From the NCBI GenBank assembly GCA_019358875.1, contig JAHHIF010000015.1:1-64000 (forward strand): DNA of 64,000 bases, in the 5' to 3' direction. Of the stretch, positions 44,833 through 54,334 are shown piece by piece. How positions within the stretch are numbered: the first letter of the stretch is position 1; each line of letters starts with the position of its first letter. The DNA comes from Symplocastrum torsivum CPER-KK1. GTDB lineage: Bacteria > Cyanobacteriota > Cyanobacteriia > Cyanobacteriales > Coleofasciculaceae. Made by a program: the position numbers and the translations under genes. The notes beneath the pieces were generated by a model that saw only the letters and a list, made by a program, of their open reading frames with translations, did no database searches and was not told the DNA's origin.

Positions 44833-45423
44833 ATGCGCTCTACCGTGAAGACGCCATCATCGGCTCCCCCGTGGGAGGACTTGCCTCTGGGTCAAACGCC
44901 AGACCCAATGCAGCTGGATAACATCAAAGCCCAGCTAGACTTGGTTCTGCTGGCGCTAGAAGCCTTAGCGGACATCGGCTCTGAGGCAATGCTTCAGGCT
45001 GCTGCTGACTTAAATTTAGAGTCAATGGTGTCCGACCGAGTGGGCTTGTGGCGTCTGCGTCAATCCAACCCGATGCGTAAAAGTTCGGGAGGGCGGAAAA
45101 AGCTAGATGTGGAAGAGGCGCGATCGCTTGTTCTGATCATTTGTCACCTTGCCAAACAGCATCAGGAACTCATCCGTCGTGCTGTGGCACTCCTAGAACA
45201 AATGGCAGAACAAAACAGCGAACCACATCGGGCGGCGCTGTTGGGAGACTATCTTGATAAGTTCAGCAACACTTATCAAGAGCGCATGGAGCAAGGAGAG
45301 AACGTATCGCCTGAGTTGCTCACGCAACTAGCGCTCAAATTGCTCATTGATTTGCTGTTCTATAGCGGTCCCAATGGTCATCGGCGTCTGTGGCTCGCCT
45401 TGCTAGAGCGAACAAGAGACTAA
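44833..45423 (+). CDS. DUF3038 domain protein
   Basis: 196 residues from ATG 44833 (MRSTVKTPSSAPPWEDLPLG). The body is helical: DNIKAQLDLVLLALEALADIGSEAML, a VSDRVGLWRLRQSNPMRKSS segment and SPELLTQLALKLLIDLLFYS. This matches the cyanobacterial DUF3038 family, which is usually encoded just before a DUF4335 protein, as here. Function unknown; the fixed pairing suggests that the two act together. Confidence 0.82.
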   Translation: MRSTVKTPSSAPPWEDLPLGQTPDPMQLDNIKAQLDLVLLALEALADIGSEAMLQAAADLNLESMVSDRVGLWRLRQSNPMRKSSGGRKKLDVEEARSLVLIICHLAKQHQELIRRAVALLEQMAEQNSEPHRAALLGDYLDKFSNTYQERMEQGENVSPELLTQLALKLLIDLLFYSGPNGHRRLWLALLERTRD

Positions 45424-45496
45424 AGCACCCGATTTTCTTGGAGTGAGGAGTGAAGCTGAAACGTATTGGGGCGAGCCTATTTCAAATCCTCCGCAG

Positions 45497-45560
45497 TTAG
45501 TCCTTAGTCCTTAGTCCTTAGTCCCAAGCTAAAGACCAATGTGACCAATGTGACCAATGA
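45497..45560. repeat. Two short tandem repeats before the DUF4335 gene
   Basis: Four copies of TTAGTCC (45497-45524) are followed by three copies of GACCAATG with TG or AC joints (45534-45560). The first ATG of the long DUF4335 frame lies in the last unit, which argues for the later start at 45584. Confidence 0.85.
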
Positions 45561-45583
45561 CCTACGACCATTTTGTAAATCTC

Positions 45584-47194
45584 ATGCCCTTATCAAATTC
45601 AGTCCTACGACGCTATACCCCTCCTACCTGCACACTAGAGATTGTGGCAAAAAGCTCACCCTTATCTCGTTGGGTAGGGCAATCGGTGCTAAAGGATTTA
45701 CGCTTTGAGCTACGTTTTGATGACCCACGCAAGCCAGAAGAAGAACGAGTAACAATTCGAGGCGATCGCACAGAGCTAGAAATGTTGTACGACGCTGTTA
45801 ATAGCTATGTACAGGAATTCCTCGACCCCTCGCCAACACAGTTACCACTCGCGCTTCGTACTTCCCCGACTACTGACGGTTCAATGCCTAGGGCTGACCC
45901 GCATCAGGAATCTAATCCATATCCTGTCTCCGGTGTCAAGCCCTTTAATTCAGTAGCCGCTCAAGCGTTTGAGGAAGAACCAAACACTTCACCCTCAGCC
46001 CCTCGCTTGGAGTCCAAGTCGAAAGTGCGATCGCTAACCCCCCGCACTCCATCCAATATTTACCTACAACCCAACGGCTTACTCACCCACAACCTCTTTT
46101 TAGGTCATCTGGCAACTCAGGAGTCGGGACAAGTTGTTGACCTGAGTGTGCTGCAACTATTCGATTTAGCAACCGCTCTCGATGAATACGCCGCTGAAGT
46201 CGTTGCCTTACCAAACCTGAGTAGCCCCCTCAGCTGGAAAAAAGCCCCACCCCCTTGGGCGAGTGCCGCAGCCGTTGTGCTGTTAGCAGTAGGCGTCACA
46301 ACGGCTGGCGTGCGATACCTGAATCAACCAAGCACTGTGCAGGAAGCGGCTGCCCCTCCAGAAGATCAACAAGCTAGCGCTACGCCGCAACTGCCAGTCA
46401 CATCTCAAGTACCTGTAGCGCCTACGACACCCTTACCGTCGCCCTCAGCTTCTCCTCTACAAACGCCAGTACTACCACCCGGTCTGTCCTCTGCACCCAC
46501 GTTGGCACCCCCGTCTCCAGTTATTACCCCACCTCCGGCAACGGGTAATTTGCCCTCAACTGCTCAACGTCAGACTTTGCCAATTCTCCCAGCGCCCCAG
46601 AGGATACCAATTTCACCAAACCGTCCTGCTCCTCAGATTCTGGCGGGTGCAGGAGCCTCTCGCTCAACACCTTCAGCTTCTAGTAGCAGTGGTTCTCCTC
46701 CCTCATCTGGAAGTACTACAGCTCAAAAAACGACACCAAGTACACCAACAACTCCTCCAGCGCTACCAGATTTGCCTACGCTCAGACCAACTCCCGCTAC
46801 TGGTCAGGCTGCGGATACAGTTAATCCGTCATCTGCTGCTCGCAGTGCTAGTGAAGCGGCGGGAAACTCGCAGTCAGCAACAAGTGGAAATGGCAGTAAC
46901 AATACCTTGTTTGACAATATCCCTCAGATTGCAGAAGCGAGAAGTTACTTCCAGCAGCGCTGGCAACCGCCTGCGGATTTAAGGCAAACCCTGGAATACA
47001 GCTTGTTGCTGAATCCAGATGGTTCAATTCAACGAATCATTCCCCTAGGACAGGCAGCAGGACAATATATAGACCGCACAGATATGCCTTTACCTGGTGA
47101 ACCATTTGTCTCAGCACTACCAGGAGGAGGTAATCCAACAATTCGTGTGGTTCTTACTCCAGATGGCAAGGTCAATACGTTTTTAGAGAAATGA
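45584..47194 (+). CDS. DUF4335 domain protein with one membrane helix
   Basis: 536 residues from ATG 45584 (MPLSNSVLRRYTPPTCTLEIVAK). The N-terminal DUF4335 domain (about 1-210) has RWVGQSVLKDLRFELRFDDPR and LTHNLFLGHLATQESGQVVDLSVLQLFDLA. One helix (ASAAAVVLLAVGVTTAGVRYL) is followed by a long Pro/Ser/Thr-rich linker (about 250-430) and a C-terminal domain (SYFQQRWQPPADLRQTLEYSLLLNPDGSIQRI). The layout is a cytosolic domain, a membrane anchor and an outer domain on a flexible arm. Encoded with its usual DUF3038 partner. Confidence 0.83.
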   Translation: MPLSNSVLRRYTPPTCTLEIVAKSSPLSRWVGQSVLKDLRFELRFDDPRKPEEERVTIRGDRTELEMLYDAVNSYVQEFLDPSPTQLPLALRTSPTTDGSMPRADPHQESNPYPVSGVKPFNSVAAQAFEEEPNTSPSAPRLESKSKVRSLTPRTPSNIYLQPNGLLTHNLFLGHLATQESGQVVDLSVLQLFDLATALDEYAAEVVALPNLSSPLSWKKAPPPWASAAAVVLLAVGVTTAGVRYLNQPSTVQEAAAPPEDQQASATPQLPVTSQVPVAPTTPLPSPSASPLQTPVLPPGLSSAPTLAPPSPVITPPPATGNLPSTAQRQTLPILPAPQRIPISPNRPAPQILAGAGASRSTPSASSSSGSPPSSGSTTAQKTTPSTPTTPPALPDLPTLRPTPATGQAADTVNPSSAARSASEAAGNSQSATSGNGSNNTLFDNIPQIAEARSYFQQRWQPPADLRQTLEYSLLLNPDGSIQRIIPLGQAAGQYIDRTDMPLPGEPFVSALPGGGNPTIRVVLTPDGKVNTFLEK

Positions 47195-47209
47195 TCTGTA
47201 GTTCTAGTC

Positions 47210-47238
47210 GTAGAGACGTTCCGCCGGAACGTCTCTAC
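47210..47238. terminator. 29-bp palindrome after the DUF4335 gene
   Basis: 14-nt arms GTAGAGACGTTCCG (47210-47223) and CGGAACGTCTCTAC (47225-47238) flank one base. It begins 16 bp after the stop and is followed by AAAGTTTTATGG. This sequence type is a frequent dispersed palindrome in cyanobacteria and may serve as a terminator. Confidence 0.55.
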
Positions 47239-47370
47239 AAAGTTTTATGGGTTGCCCAAAAAGGGGTAGGTGACCCGGATTTGGTATGAGGAGTGAATAC
47301 AGACTGACGTGCAATATCAGTCAAAATAAACGCGATCGCATTTTCCCACACAAAACGCTTTCGTCTCAGC

Positions 47371-48375
47371 CTAGATACTTTCAAGTGGATGACAACACTC
47401 TTGAAAGCGTAAAATATTTTGCTTAAGAGGCTTTGGAGTAGCTGAACTCTTCAAAGAAGAAGCTACTTTATATCGTTGCCAAAGCAGTTGCCAAGCCGCT
47501 GGTGATAAGCTTGCAGGAAAAGATAGTTTTGCCGCGCTAAGTAACTTTCCTTGTTTGAGAGCTACTAGACTCCAATGAAGTTTGAGATAGGCTTGGATAT
47601 CTTGAAGTTTTGGAATGTAATCTTGATGTTTTTGATTGATTTTTGGGTAAATCTTTTCTTTGATTAAAATATTAGTATCTAGACGCTTTTGTAGAGAAAA
47701 CTTTTGATTATAGGCACCCGCCCAAATTGTTCGATAGCCTAGACATTCGTTAATAAAAATAGCATCGCCAAACTGTGCAATCTTAATCCAAGAATCAATA
47801 TCATCAAAGTTTGCATCTAAGCTAGAGTCCCAGCCACCAGTTTGAATAAAGGCGTTTCGCTGGAAGGCAACTTGAATTGGAGTACCAAACGGAACCATTT
47901 CCAAAAGCATTCCGTAATGAATGTCTTCCTGGGGAATATAAAATGCTTTTGCAGAACCGACTTGGCGACTCCTGCTCAGTTCAACTCCGTCAGCATCAAC
48001 TTGAGCCGCCTGACAAGAGCAAATCACGGCTTGGGGACGTTGTGCGATCGCTTTTGCCATTACTTCAATACAATTAGGGGCAAGATAGTCATCATCATCC
48101 ACTGGCTTAATCCAATCTCCAGTTGCTTTTTCCACACCAGCATTCACGGATTTTGAGTGACCAAGATTCTCGGAATTACGATGATAAACCAGACGTTGGT
48201 CACCAGCATCGGCTAACGCTTCACATCGCTCTTGGACATAAGCTTGCGTACCGTCTGATGAACAATCATCAACAACGACAACTTCACAAGGCATTGTTTG
48301 AGCAAGAGCGCTGTCAATCGCTCGTTGTAACAAGGTTAGGCGATTATAAGTTGTGATGACAATGCTAAATTTCAT
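47371..48375 (-). CDS. Family 2 glycosyltransferase
   Basis: 334 residues. The GT-A fold begins KFSIVITTYNRLTLLQRAIDSALAQTMPCEVVVVDDCSSDGT with the nucleotide-binding DD, then GDWIKPVDDDDYLAPNCIE, the DxD-type metal motif. The C-terminal third is helical and basic, without clear membrane segments. It transfers a sugar from a nucleotide-sugar donor to an unknown acceptor, probably in surface polysaccharide synthesis. No other polysaccharide genes are next to it. Confidence 0.9.
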   Translation of the reverse strand: MKFSIVITTYNRLTLLQRAIDSALAQTMPCEVVVVDDCSSDGTQAYVQERCEALADAGDQRLVYHRNSENLGHSKSVNAGVEKATGDWIKPVDDDDYLAPNCIEVMAKAIAQRPQAVICSCQAAQVDADGVELSRSRQVGSAKAFYIPQEDIHYGMLLEMVPFGTPIQVAFQRNAFIQTGGWDSSLDANFDDIDSWIKIAQFGDAIFINECLGYRTIWAGAYNQKFSLQKRLDTNILIKEKIYPKINQKHQDYIPKLQDIQAYLKLHWSLVALKQGKLLSAAKLSFPASLSPAAWQLLWQRYKVASSLKSSATPKPLKQNILRFQECCHPLESI

Positions 48376-48498
48376 CGCGTTTTCCTACAAAATACATCTG
48401 TCAAATGCACCCCTTCAGGAGCTTCTCTATTACTTCATCTCATAGGTGCTTTCTCTTCACTATGCGCGAAGCGTAGCTATTCCCTAGGAAATCCTTCC

Positions 48499-49047
48499 TC
48501 AACCTAATAATTCATCGACGGCTACACTGAACTCTTCTAGGATAGTTTGAGTGCTGACTACTTCCCCTTTAGAGAATAAAAGTCGTTGCTGCCCTGTGAT
48601 GACAACAATCCATTGACTATCAGGTAAGACTAACCAAATTTCCTGGCAACCGGATTCTAGGTATTCATTAGCTTTAGCAAATACATCTTCGGCTGTATCT
48701 GTAGGAGAGATAATCTCAGCAATTAGTGGAAAACTCTGGGGTAGCACATTAGAGTCGCCAAATTGGGCAAGTAATTCTGGTGTGAGATAGGCAACATCTG
48801 GACGACGTATTTGATTATTGGTGCGACAGGGTGCTTCTGTGTAAACTTCTCCCCCCAAATTGTGGTTGTCCTTATAATTTCTCCAATAGGTTGCCACTTT
48901 GGCTTGAATTCGACCATGCTTTAGTGTCATTCCAGTTTTCTCCACCAGTTGCCCATCTACCCACTCCATGTGTTCAGGAGGATTTTGCAGATAGTCTTCT
49001 AGCGAAAAGGCTTCTATCTGATTTGGGACAACTATAGAGGCTACCAT
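48499..49047 (-). CDS. Uma2 family endonuclease-like protein (DUF820)
   Basis: 182 residues. It has the Uma2/DUF820 layout: MEWVDGQLVEKTGMTLKHGRIQAKVATYW, then RRPDVAYLTPE, LIAEIISPTDTAEDVFAKANEYLESGCQEIWLV. The E-x-ISPTD and later KxxEY residues fit a PD-(D/E)XK-type nuclease core. These genes occur in dozens of copies in filamentous cyanobacteria and their role is not established. Start ATG at 49047. No partner gene is evident. Confidence 0.9.
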   Translation of the reverse strand: MVASIVVPNQIEAFSLEDYLQNPPEHMEWVDGQLVEKTGMTLKHGRIQAKVATYWRNYKDNHNLGGEVYTEAPCRTNNQIRRPDVAYLTPELLAQFGDSNVLPQSFPLIAEIISPTDTAEDVFAKANEYLESGCQEIWLVLPDSQWIVVITGQQRLLFSKGEVVSTQTILEEFSVAVDELLG

Positions 49048-49193
49048 TTCTTCTGTTCCTCGTTGCGACTCTTTCTTCTTATGATGCCTTAGCGATCGCT
49101 TTCCTTAGAATCTCGGTATTCAGATGAGCGTATCCACTTCCCGAAATGTGATCGCAGAGTCATCGCATCCTATTGCTAGGAGTAGTCCCTGTT

Positions 49194-51767
49194 CTAAGCT
49201 TCCTCCTTCAGCAGTTCCTCCTTCAACTCCTGACACTCTTTTGCCAGTGGTATGCCTAAGTCTGTGGCAAGCGCTAAAGCTTTGCTGCAAAACTCAAGCC
49301 CTAGGGCGCAATCACCTAATTTCTGAGCGAGTGTTGCCAAGTTATAGAGAATTACAGCCCCATTAGAGTGAACGCCAATATCCTTTGTAATCTCTAAACA
49401 CTGCTGATAGTAATCAATGGCATAGGCGTAGTCTCCTTGGGAATAGTAGACATTGCCCATATTGCCCAGCACCATTGCTTCCCCAGCTTTGTCACCGATT
49501 TTCCTGGCAATCGCTAAACGCTGCTGGTGATACTCAAGCGCACGGGTATATTCTCCTAAGGCACGGTATACATTACCAAGATTGCCCAGCGCCGTTGCTT
49601 CCCCAAGCTTGTCGCCCATTTCCTTAGCAATTGCTAAACACTGTTGGTGATACTCAAACGCAATGGCATAGTATCCTAAGCAAGAGCAGACATTGCCCAA
49701 ATTACCCAGCGTCCTTCCTTGTTCAGCCTTGTCACCGATTACTAAGGAAATTGCTAAATGTTGCCGATAATACTCAAACGCAATGGCATAGTATCCTAAG
49801 CAAGAGCAGACATTGCCTAAATTGCCTAGTGCCTTTGCTTCCGCAACTATGTCACCGATTTCCTTGGCAATCGCTAACTGCTGCCGATAGTATTCAATCG
49901 CATAAATATAATCTCCTACGGCACGGTAAACAATACCCAGATTGCCTAGCGCCCCTGCTTCCCCAACCTTGTCGCCGATCTCCTTGGCAGTCGCTAAACG
50001 CTGCTGATGGTACTTTAGCGCAGGAGCATAGTCTCCTTGGGAACGGTAGGCATTGCCCAGACCAGTCAAACAAATAGAGTCCCAGCTTGGATTTAACTTG
50101 TATAAGAGTTTGCTGTACAGTTCAAGCTGTTCTCGATAGTAGCCCCAAACGCCTAGCTGAATATGTAATTCGTCATTGGTAGGCGTATCAAGGCTAACAG
50201 AAATGATTTTGCTGGCGCTTTCCCAGTCTTCTAGCTCACAAAGATGGTGAAAGGCTTCCAGGTAACCCCGTACTTGCTCTAGGTTGAGTGCCTCTGGCTC
50301 TGGTTCAGGCGCTGTGAGCCACATCTTGGCTGCGGTGTAGTGAGCATCTCGCCACTCTAAGCCTTGATTAGAGATCTTTCTCAAAAGTTCACGGGATACA
50401 CTCCGAATCAAGTTATGCTGGCGGAGCAGGGATTGACCAGTGTGAGTGACTCCCTCAGTCAAAACGAGATAGCGAGATTCTAACGTTCTCAGTGCTGCTG
50501 CCTTCTCCTCTTCGGTGAGATTCCACAACATCTCCAACCAAAAGGCTTCTGGCACTGGATGCCGATAAACCGAACTGCGAAGCAGGAGCGCATAAGCATA
50601 AGGTACATCCTGCTCCAATCGTTCCAAAGACTTCTTCACCCTGTCTTTGACTTGCAGTTGCAGCTCCTGATGACCAACCACTGCTTCAATCGCTTCAAAT
50701 TCTTGACGGTATTTGTGCCAGTACGCGACCACGTTGCCATTGAACGGGCGATCGAGGATTTCCCCAGCAATCACCTCGATAACCAGTGGATGTCCTTCAT
50801 AAGCGTTGCCCATTCGCTTTAGATAATCGGCTGCTTCTGATTCTGGCTCAACTTCCTTCCCCTTTTGCTGGAATAACTTCTGAAATAACTCGAACTGCTC
50901 TGCCTGAGCCAGTCCGCCCAATCGTTCCTCACTCCATAGCGATCGCGATTTGCTCCCTCGAAACTGCGTCGGCAAATCCTGTGAGGTGAGAATCAGCCGA
51001 CTTTGGCAATTTTGACCTGCCAGCAACCGATTAAAAAATTCCCACCAGCGCTCATCCTGAAACTCATTCCTGGCAGTATCGTTATCCCCTTGACCCTTCA
51101 GCAACACCTCCAAAGAATCCATTTGCACCAAGTAACGGTTGTTTCGCAGCTTTTGCACCAAGCGATTCAGCAACCGCTCTATATCCTTGCGCTCATCTGC
51201 CGTCACCTCTTCTCCTAGCTGAGTCAGCAGCTCATCTGCGGCACTGGCAAAGTCTCGTACAGGGGTATCGTCAAAATTTATACGCTTATACTGCTGCCAG
51301 TATCCCCGTAACTCCACACTTGCTAAGCGTTCAGCTAAGGCAGTTTTACCCTGACCCGTCATGCCAGTGATGATTAATATTCGGCATTTCCCCCGCAACT
51401 TTTGGTTTAGCTGGCGAAGCAGTTCCTCCCGACCTACCCAAGTCTCCTCGTCATAGGCAGAACAACTGATTGACGAAGCCGTTTGCTCAGTTGCGCTGAG
51501 TTTTTCTTGAGGAGGGTTGAGGACTGATTTATCGGGGTTTCCTTGTTCGTCGAAGTGGGCGATCGCTTCCCATTCCAGCTCTAAGTGATCACAGAGCTTC
51601 CGAAAATTCTCACGAGAAACTTTCTTGCCATTGAGGAATTTGGAAACCGTATCTAGGCAAACTTCTACGTCTTTTGCTAAGTCTTCTTGGCGTCCATAGC
51701 GCCGCTCATAGGCAGATTTGACTTGTGGGACGCACTCTTGGCGTACCCAATACGAGCGTTTAGACAT
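49194..51767 (-). CDS. HTH - NB-ARC - TPR protein (STAND NTPase)
   Basis: 857 residues. An N-terminal HTH (about 25-60, DLAKDVEVCLDTVSKFLNGKKVSRENFRKLCDHL) precedes an NB-ARC ATPase with Walker A ITGMTGQGKTALAER near residue 135 and Walker B YLVQMDSLEVLL. A winged-helix and helical region follows, then about seven tandem 40-residue TPR units (LGNLGNVYRALGEYTRALEYHQQRLAIARKIGDK type). Such STAND proteins are signal-triggered switches in which TPRs sense a ligand and NB-ARC oligomerises; the HTH could bind DNA. A defence or regulatory role is possible but unproven. Its start codon faces a small gene. Confidence 0.92.
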   Translation of the reverse strand: MSKRSYWVRQECVPQVKSAYERRYGRQEDLAKDVEVCLDTVSKFLNGKKVSRENFRKLCDHLELEWEAIAHFDEQGNPDKSVLNPPQEKLSATEQTASSISCSAYDEETWVGREELLRQLNQKLRGKCRILIITGMTGQGKTALAERLASVELRGYWQQYKRINFDDTPVRDFASAADELLTQLGEEVTADERKDIERLLNRLVQKLRNNRYLVQMDSLEVLLKGQGDNDTARNEFQDERWWEFFNRLLAGQNCQSRLILTSQDLPTQFRGSKSRSLWSEERLGGLAQAEQFELFQKLFQQKGKEVEPESEAADYLKRMGNAYEGHPLVIEVIAGEILDRPFNGNVVAYWHKYRQEFEAIEAVVGHQELQLQVKDRVKKSLERLEQDVPYAYALLLRSSVYRHPVPEAFWLEMLWNLTEEEKAAALRTLESRYLVLTEGVTHTGQSLLRQHNLIRSVSRELLRKISNQGLEWRDAHYTAAKMWLTAPEPEPEALNLEQVRGYLEAFHHLCELEDWESASKIISVSLDTPTNDELHIQLGVWGYYREQLELYSKLLYKLNPSWDSICLTGLGNAYRSQGDYAPALKYHQQRLATAKEIGDKVGEAGALGNLGIVYRAVGDYIYAIEYYRQQLAIAKEIGDIVAEAKALGNLGNVCSCLGYYAIAFEYYRQHLAISLVIGDKAEQGRTLGNLGNVCSCLGYYAIAFEYHQQCLAIAKEMGDKLGEATALGNLGNVYRALGEYTRALEYHQQRLAIARKIGDKAGEAMVLGNMGNVYYSQGDYAYAIDYYQQCLEITKDIGVHSNGAVILYNLATLAQKLGDCALGLEFCSKALALATDLGIPLAKECQELKEELLKEEA

Positions 51768-51957
51768 AGCTCAGGCTGGGGAAGCTACTCAGCATATAAG
51801 GAATTTCCCTCAGTCTAAGTCAGGGATAAATTAGTGCCAACTCAGGAATTGCATCGCCTTAATCTCAGTGGAAGTTAGGACTATCCTAGGAAACCGCTTG
51901 TTGTCATGGATTTATCGGAGCAATTAATCAAATTCCCTTCAAGCTCCAGGAGTAAAC

Positions 51958-52131
51958 ATGAAACGCTTACCACTGAACCTGAGGCACTTACGCCAAATGT
52001 TGCCGATGTTGACGCTCATCTCCGTCACAAACACGGCGAACTTCATGATTCATACAAACTTGTATGTAAATCTACCTCAGCAGCCACCTGTACCAACACA
52101 AAGTTGTCCGGTCAAAGCTGAACCCAAATAA
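51958..52131 (+). CDS. Possible small membrane protein, 57 aa
   Basis: ATG 51958 is preceded by CAGGAGTAAAC, a good ribosome-binding site. The product starts MKRLPLNLRHLRQMLPMLTLI, with a positively charged start and a weak hydrophobic stretch (MLPMLTLISVTNTANFMI), and ends PQQPPVPTQSCPVKAEPK. This could be a signal or anchor sequence. No family recognised. It is divergent from the STAND gene, 190 bp away. Confidence 0.45.
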   Translation: MKRLPLNLRHLRQMLPMLTLISVTNTANFMIHTNLYVNLPQQPPVPTQSCPVKAEPK

Positions 52132-52340
52132 GGCAAAAGCGATCGCGTGCATCTCACTTTTACAGAAATAATACTCTTGTGGGGTGGGCATCTTGCCCGC
52201 CCTCCCCTAACCTCATAAGTAGTTGCACAGAATTAATTACACAAAATCTAGGGTGAAATTCTTACCTGGCAAAGAATCAGTATGTAATTAATTCTGTTTG
52301 ATTACTTAATAAGAATTTCAGCGCCTGTTCTTTAGTCAGC

Positions 52341-52721
52341 TTATGGTGCTATGTCGTTTGAGGCTTCGGGACTAGGTGGTTCCGCCAGTGGTGGGGGTTC
52401 TATAAGTCCTTGTTCTTCAGACTGCACAGACAACTCCAAGTTGGGCGAACCTGCTTCAATAATTTTTGTCAGTGTCAGCAAGTCAAGATTATTGAGCAAT
52501 GCAACCAACTGGTTGAGTAAGCGCCATTTTTCCTCGGCATACTTATCGGCTTTCACGTCTAAGAGTTGGCAAAACTCCTCAAAGTTACTACGCGAAGACA
52601 CTGTGCTGACTGAGTTGATAAAAATCTCGGTCACTATTCTTGCTGGAGATCTTTCTATATGGCAGGGTGGGCTGTTATGTTTTTGCTCAGTCATAGTTAA
52701 ACTCAACTCCTCTGCTGACAT
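52341..52721 (-). CDS. Hypothetical protein, up to 126 aa
   Basis: No family recognised. The start may be 52721 or the ATG at 52694, which has AGAGGAG upstream. The central part is helical (FEEFCQLLDVKADKYAEEKWRLLNQLVALLNNLDLLTLTKIIEAG) and the C-terminus is Pro- and Glu-rich. A frame on the opposite strand overlaps it; I favour the minus strand because of its ribosome-binding site and helical, protein-like composition. Confidence 0.5.
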   Translation of the reverse strand: MSAEELSLTMTEQKHNSPPCHIERSPARIVTEIFINSVSTVSSRSNFEEFCQLLDVKADKYAEEKWRLLNQLVALLNNLDLLTLTKIIEAGSPNLELSVQSEEQGLIEPPPLAEPPSPEASNDIAP

Positions 52722-52922
52722 CTTGAACCACTACTCTATAAGCGATATAACCTGCCCAGAAATAAATTTTGAGCTAATCGCTTAAGTCCATTAAAAAGAT
52801 TACAGCCTTATCAGCGCGATCGCACTTCCAGAACGTCTGCAATATATTAAAATGCGATCGCAAAATAAATGTACAGAACGTGAAGCTCAATAGTCACCAA
52901 GCTACCTCTTCAAATATGCAGA

Positions 52923-52952
52923 AACGCCGCTGAAACAACTATCAGCGGCGTT
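52923..52952 (-). terminator. Hairpin downstream of psb35
   Basis: AACGCCGCTGA (52923-52933) and TCAGCGGCGTT (52942-52952) pair perfectly around an 8-nt loop. It lies 133 bp past the psb35 stop. No long T run follows, but the GC-rich stem is strong. The rest of 52722-53084 has HIP1 sites and no gene. Confidence 0.6.
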
Positions 52953-53084
52953 ACACAGTTGAATATAGCAGTGACCAAGGCAGACTCTTGACTCTCGCTT
53001 TCATACTGAAACCAAGACCCATCAATATGCATCCCTTCTGTCTTTTGCTATATGTCAAGGACAGGATTGCGCCATCCTATCTTC

Positions 53085-53315
53085 TTATTGATTGGGCAGA
53101 AGTTGGCTGGAGTAGGCATCTATCTGATAAGCCGGAGTGCGCTGAGTGTAGTCTATTTCAGTACCAGTAATTGATTCAGCTAGCTTTTCAAAGGACTCAG
53201 AGCGCCAGTTCCGCTCATGGATTGGCTTAGACTGCTCACCCCGGAAGTAGGCTTGGGTACCTAAGAGGACTGCTGCAACGAAACCAACAACAAATAAGGC
53301 AATCACAATAATCAT
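53085..53315 (-). CDS. Photosystem II assembly protein Psb35-like
   Basis: 76 residues. One N-terminal transmembrane helix (IIVIALFVVGFVAAVLLGTQAYF) precedes RGEQSKPIHERNWRSESFEKLAESITGTEIDYTQR, which I recognise as the conserved part of Psb35 (Ssl2148-type) proteins. Psb35 associates with CP47 and small high-light-inducible proteins during photosystem II assembly. The extension after TEIDY is variable. A good promoter and GAGG ribosome-binding site lie upstream. The assignment rests on the conserved motif alone. Confidence 0.75.
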   Translation of the reverse strand: MIIVIALFVVGFVAAVLLGTQAYFRGEQSKPIHERNWRSESFEKLAESITGTEIDYTQRTPAYQIDAYSSQLLPNQ

Positions 53316-53365
53316 GGAGACGTTCCTCTAAGAATTCTTTAGTTTTGTAACTTTATCTGTAAATA

Positions 53366-53395
53366 AATGTAACAAATACTTGTTAAAGGTGTCAA
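53366..53395 (-). promoter_or_regulatory. Sigma-70-type promoter of the psb35-like gene
   Basis: On the minus strand TTGACA (53395-53390) and TACATT (53371-53366) are 18 bp apart. The predicted start near 53359 gives a leader of about 44 nt to the ATG, with AGAGGA before it. The -35 box is a perfect consensus. Confidence 0.65.
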
Positions 53396-53598
53396 CTTTT
53401 TGGTACATAAGAGTGAAAAGGTTTAGTGTAAGGGATTGAAGCCTTCCCTACTACATCCTTGAAAGGATATGGCTTACAGCAACTTGTTGATGTAAATCAA
53501 CGACAGGAACATCACCGAGAAAAATAGACATCATTAGTAGCGTGGACAGCAGCCGGGAGCGCAGTGTTATGCTGTGGCATTGCATTGCAGAGGCGGAA

Positions 53599-54219
53599 AT
53601 GAAAGTCCATAGTAATCACACTTATCCCAGTTTGGATTTTTGCGGCTTTGCCAGTCGTCAATTACAGAAATTTAAACACGGCAAGATTACAGGAAAACCC
53701 CATCAACCAATTGCTCACATGGCGCTTGTCCTAGTAACTTGCTTAAGCACTGGACTAACACTCAGCGCCTGCCAAACGTCAGCGAGTAACAGCAACCCAA
53801 ACTCGCCAGCTACGTCCCAAACTGATGCCGCACCTCAAGAGAATCCAGCAGAAGCAGGGGCTAGAGAATTTATTGGTACTATCTCCAAGGGACAACAAGC
53901 TTATCAACTAGAGAATCGAATATTTACATCTAAAATCGATGACTTGGGAATTGGGGAAACGAAGTCAAATGATTCCTACGAGTACCAAATTTCCCTGAGT
54001 GACGAAACGAAAGCGCAAGTAACAGCAACAGCAAAGAAGCCAGGTTTAAAGAGCTATACTGCTGGGATATTTGTCGTTGGACAGAAAGGCAATGAGCTGA
54101 CAATCCGGATTCTATGTAGGACGGATAAGCCTTCTCAAACACCTCCTAAGATGCCAATTCTATCTGAAGGGCAGGCAAAGAATCCTCAATGTCCGACTGG
54201 CTCTTCTGAAGTGATTTAA
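53599..54219 (+). CDS. Type IV pilin-like G/H family protein (lipoprotein)
   Basis: 206 residues from ATG 53599, with GAGG nearby; a GTG at 53542 would add 19 residues. A basic N-terminal stretch precedes a hydrophobic segment MALVLVTCLSTGLTLSAC, whose LSAC is a lipobox, so the mature protein is probably a lipoprotein. The C-terminal domain (GAREFIGTISKGQQAYQLENRIFTSKIDDLGIG, then YEYQIS and GIFVVGQKG) matches the cyanobacterial pilin G/H-like fold. It lacks the classic prepilin cleavage site, so it may be a pilin-fold lipoprotein rather than a pilus subunit. Confidence 0.82.
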   Translation: MKVHSNHTYPSLDFCGFASRQLQKFKHGKITGKPHQPIAHMALVLVTCLSTGLTLSACQTSASNSNPNSPATSQTDAAPQENPAEAGAREFIGTISKGQQAYQLENRIFTSKIDDLGIGETKSNDSYEYQISLSDETKAQVTATAKKPGLKSYTAGIFVVGQKGNELTIRILCRTDKPSQTPPKMPILSEGQAKNPQCPTGSSEVI

Positions 54220-54334
54220 GCCTATTCTGAAGATGATAGCCCTAGACCTTTTGGGGCAAAAGTTTCTCACCAGTTCTGAAAACAGGGGAAGCAGGGGGAG
54301 AGTTTATGCTAATGGTTATGTGTGTCAAGTTGGT

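Noticed and set aside
45497..45560. Short repeats as a CRISPR array
   Set aside because: Units of 7 and 9 bp follow each other without spacers and no cas genes are present.
51906..52121. 71-codon plus-strand frame
   Set aside because: The overlapping frame from ATG 51958 has a better ribosome-binding site and a plausible N-terminus.
52351..52785. 144-codon plus-strand frame
   Set aside because: It overlaps the minus-strand hypothetical gene almost completely; its composition is Ser-rich and irregular.
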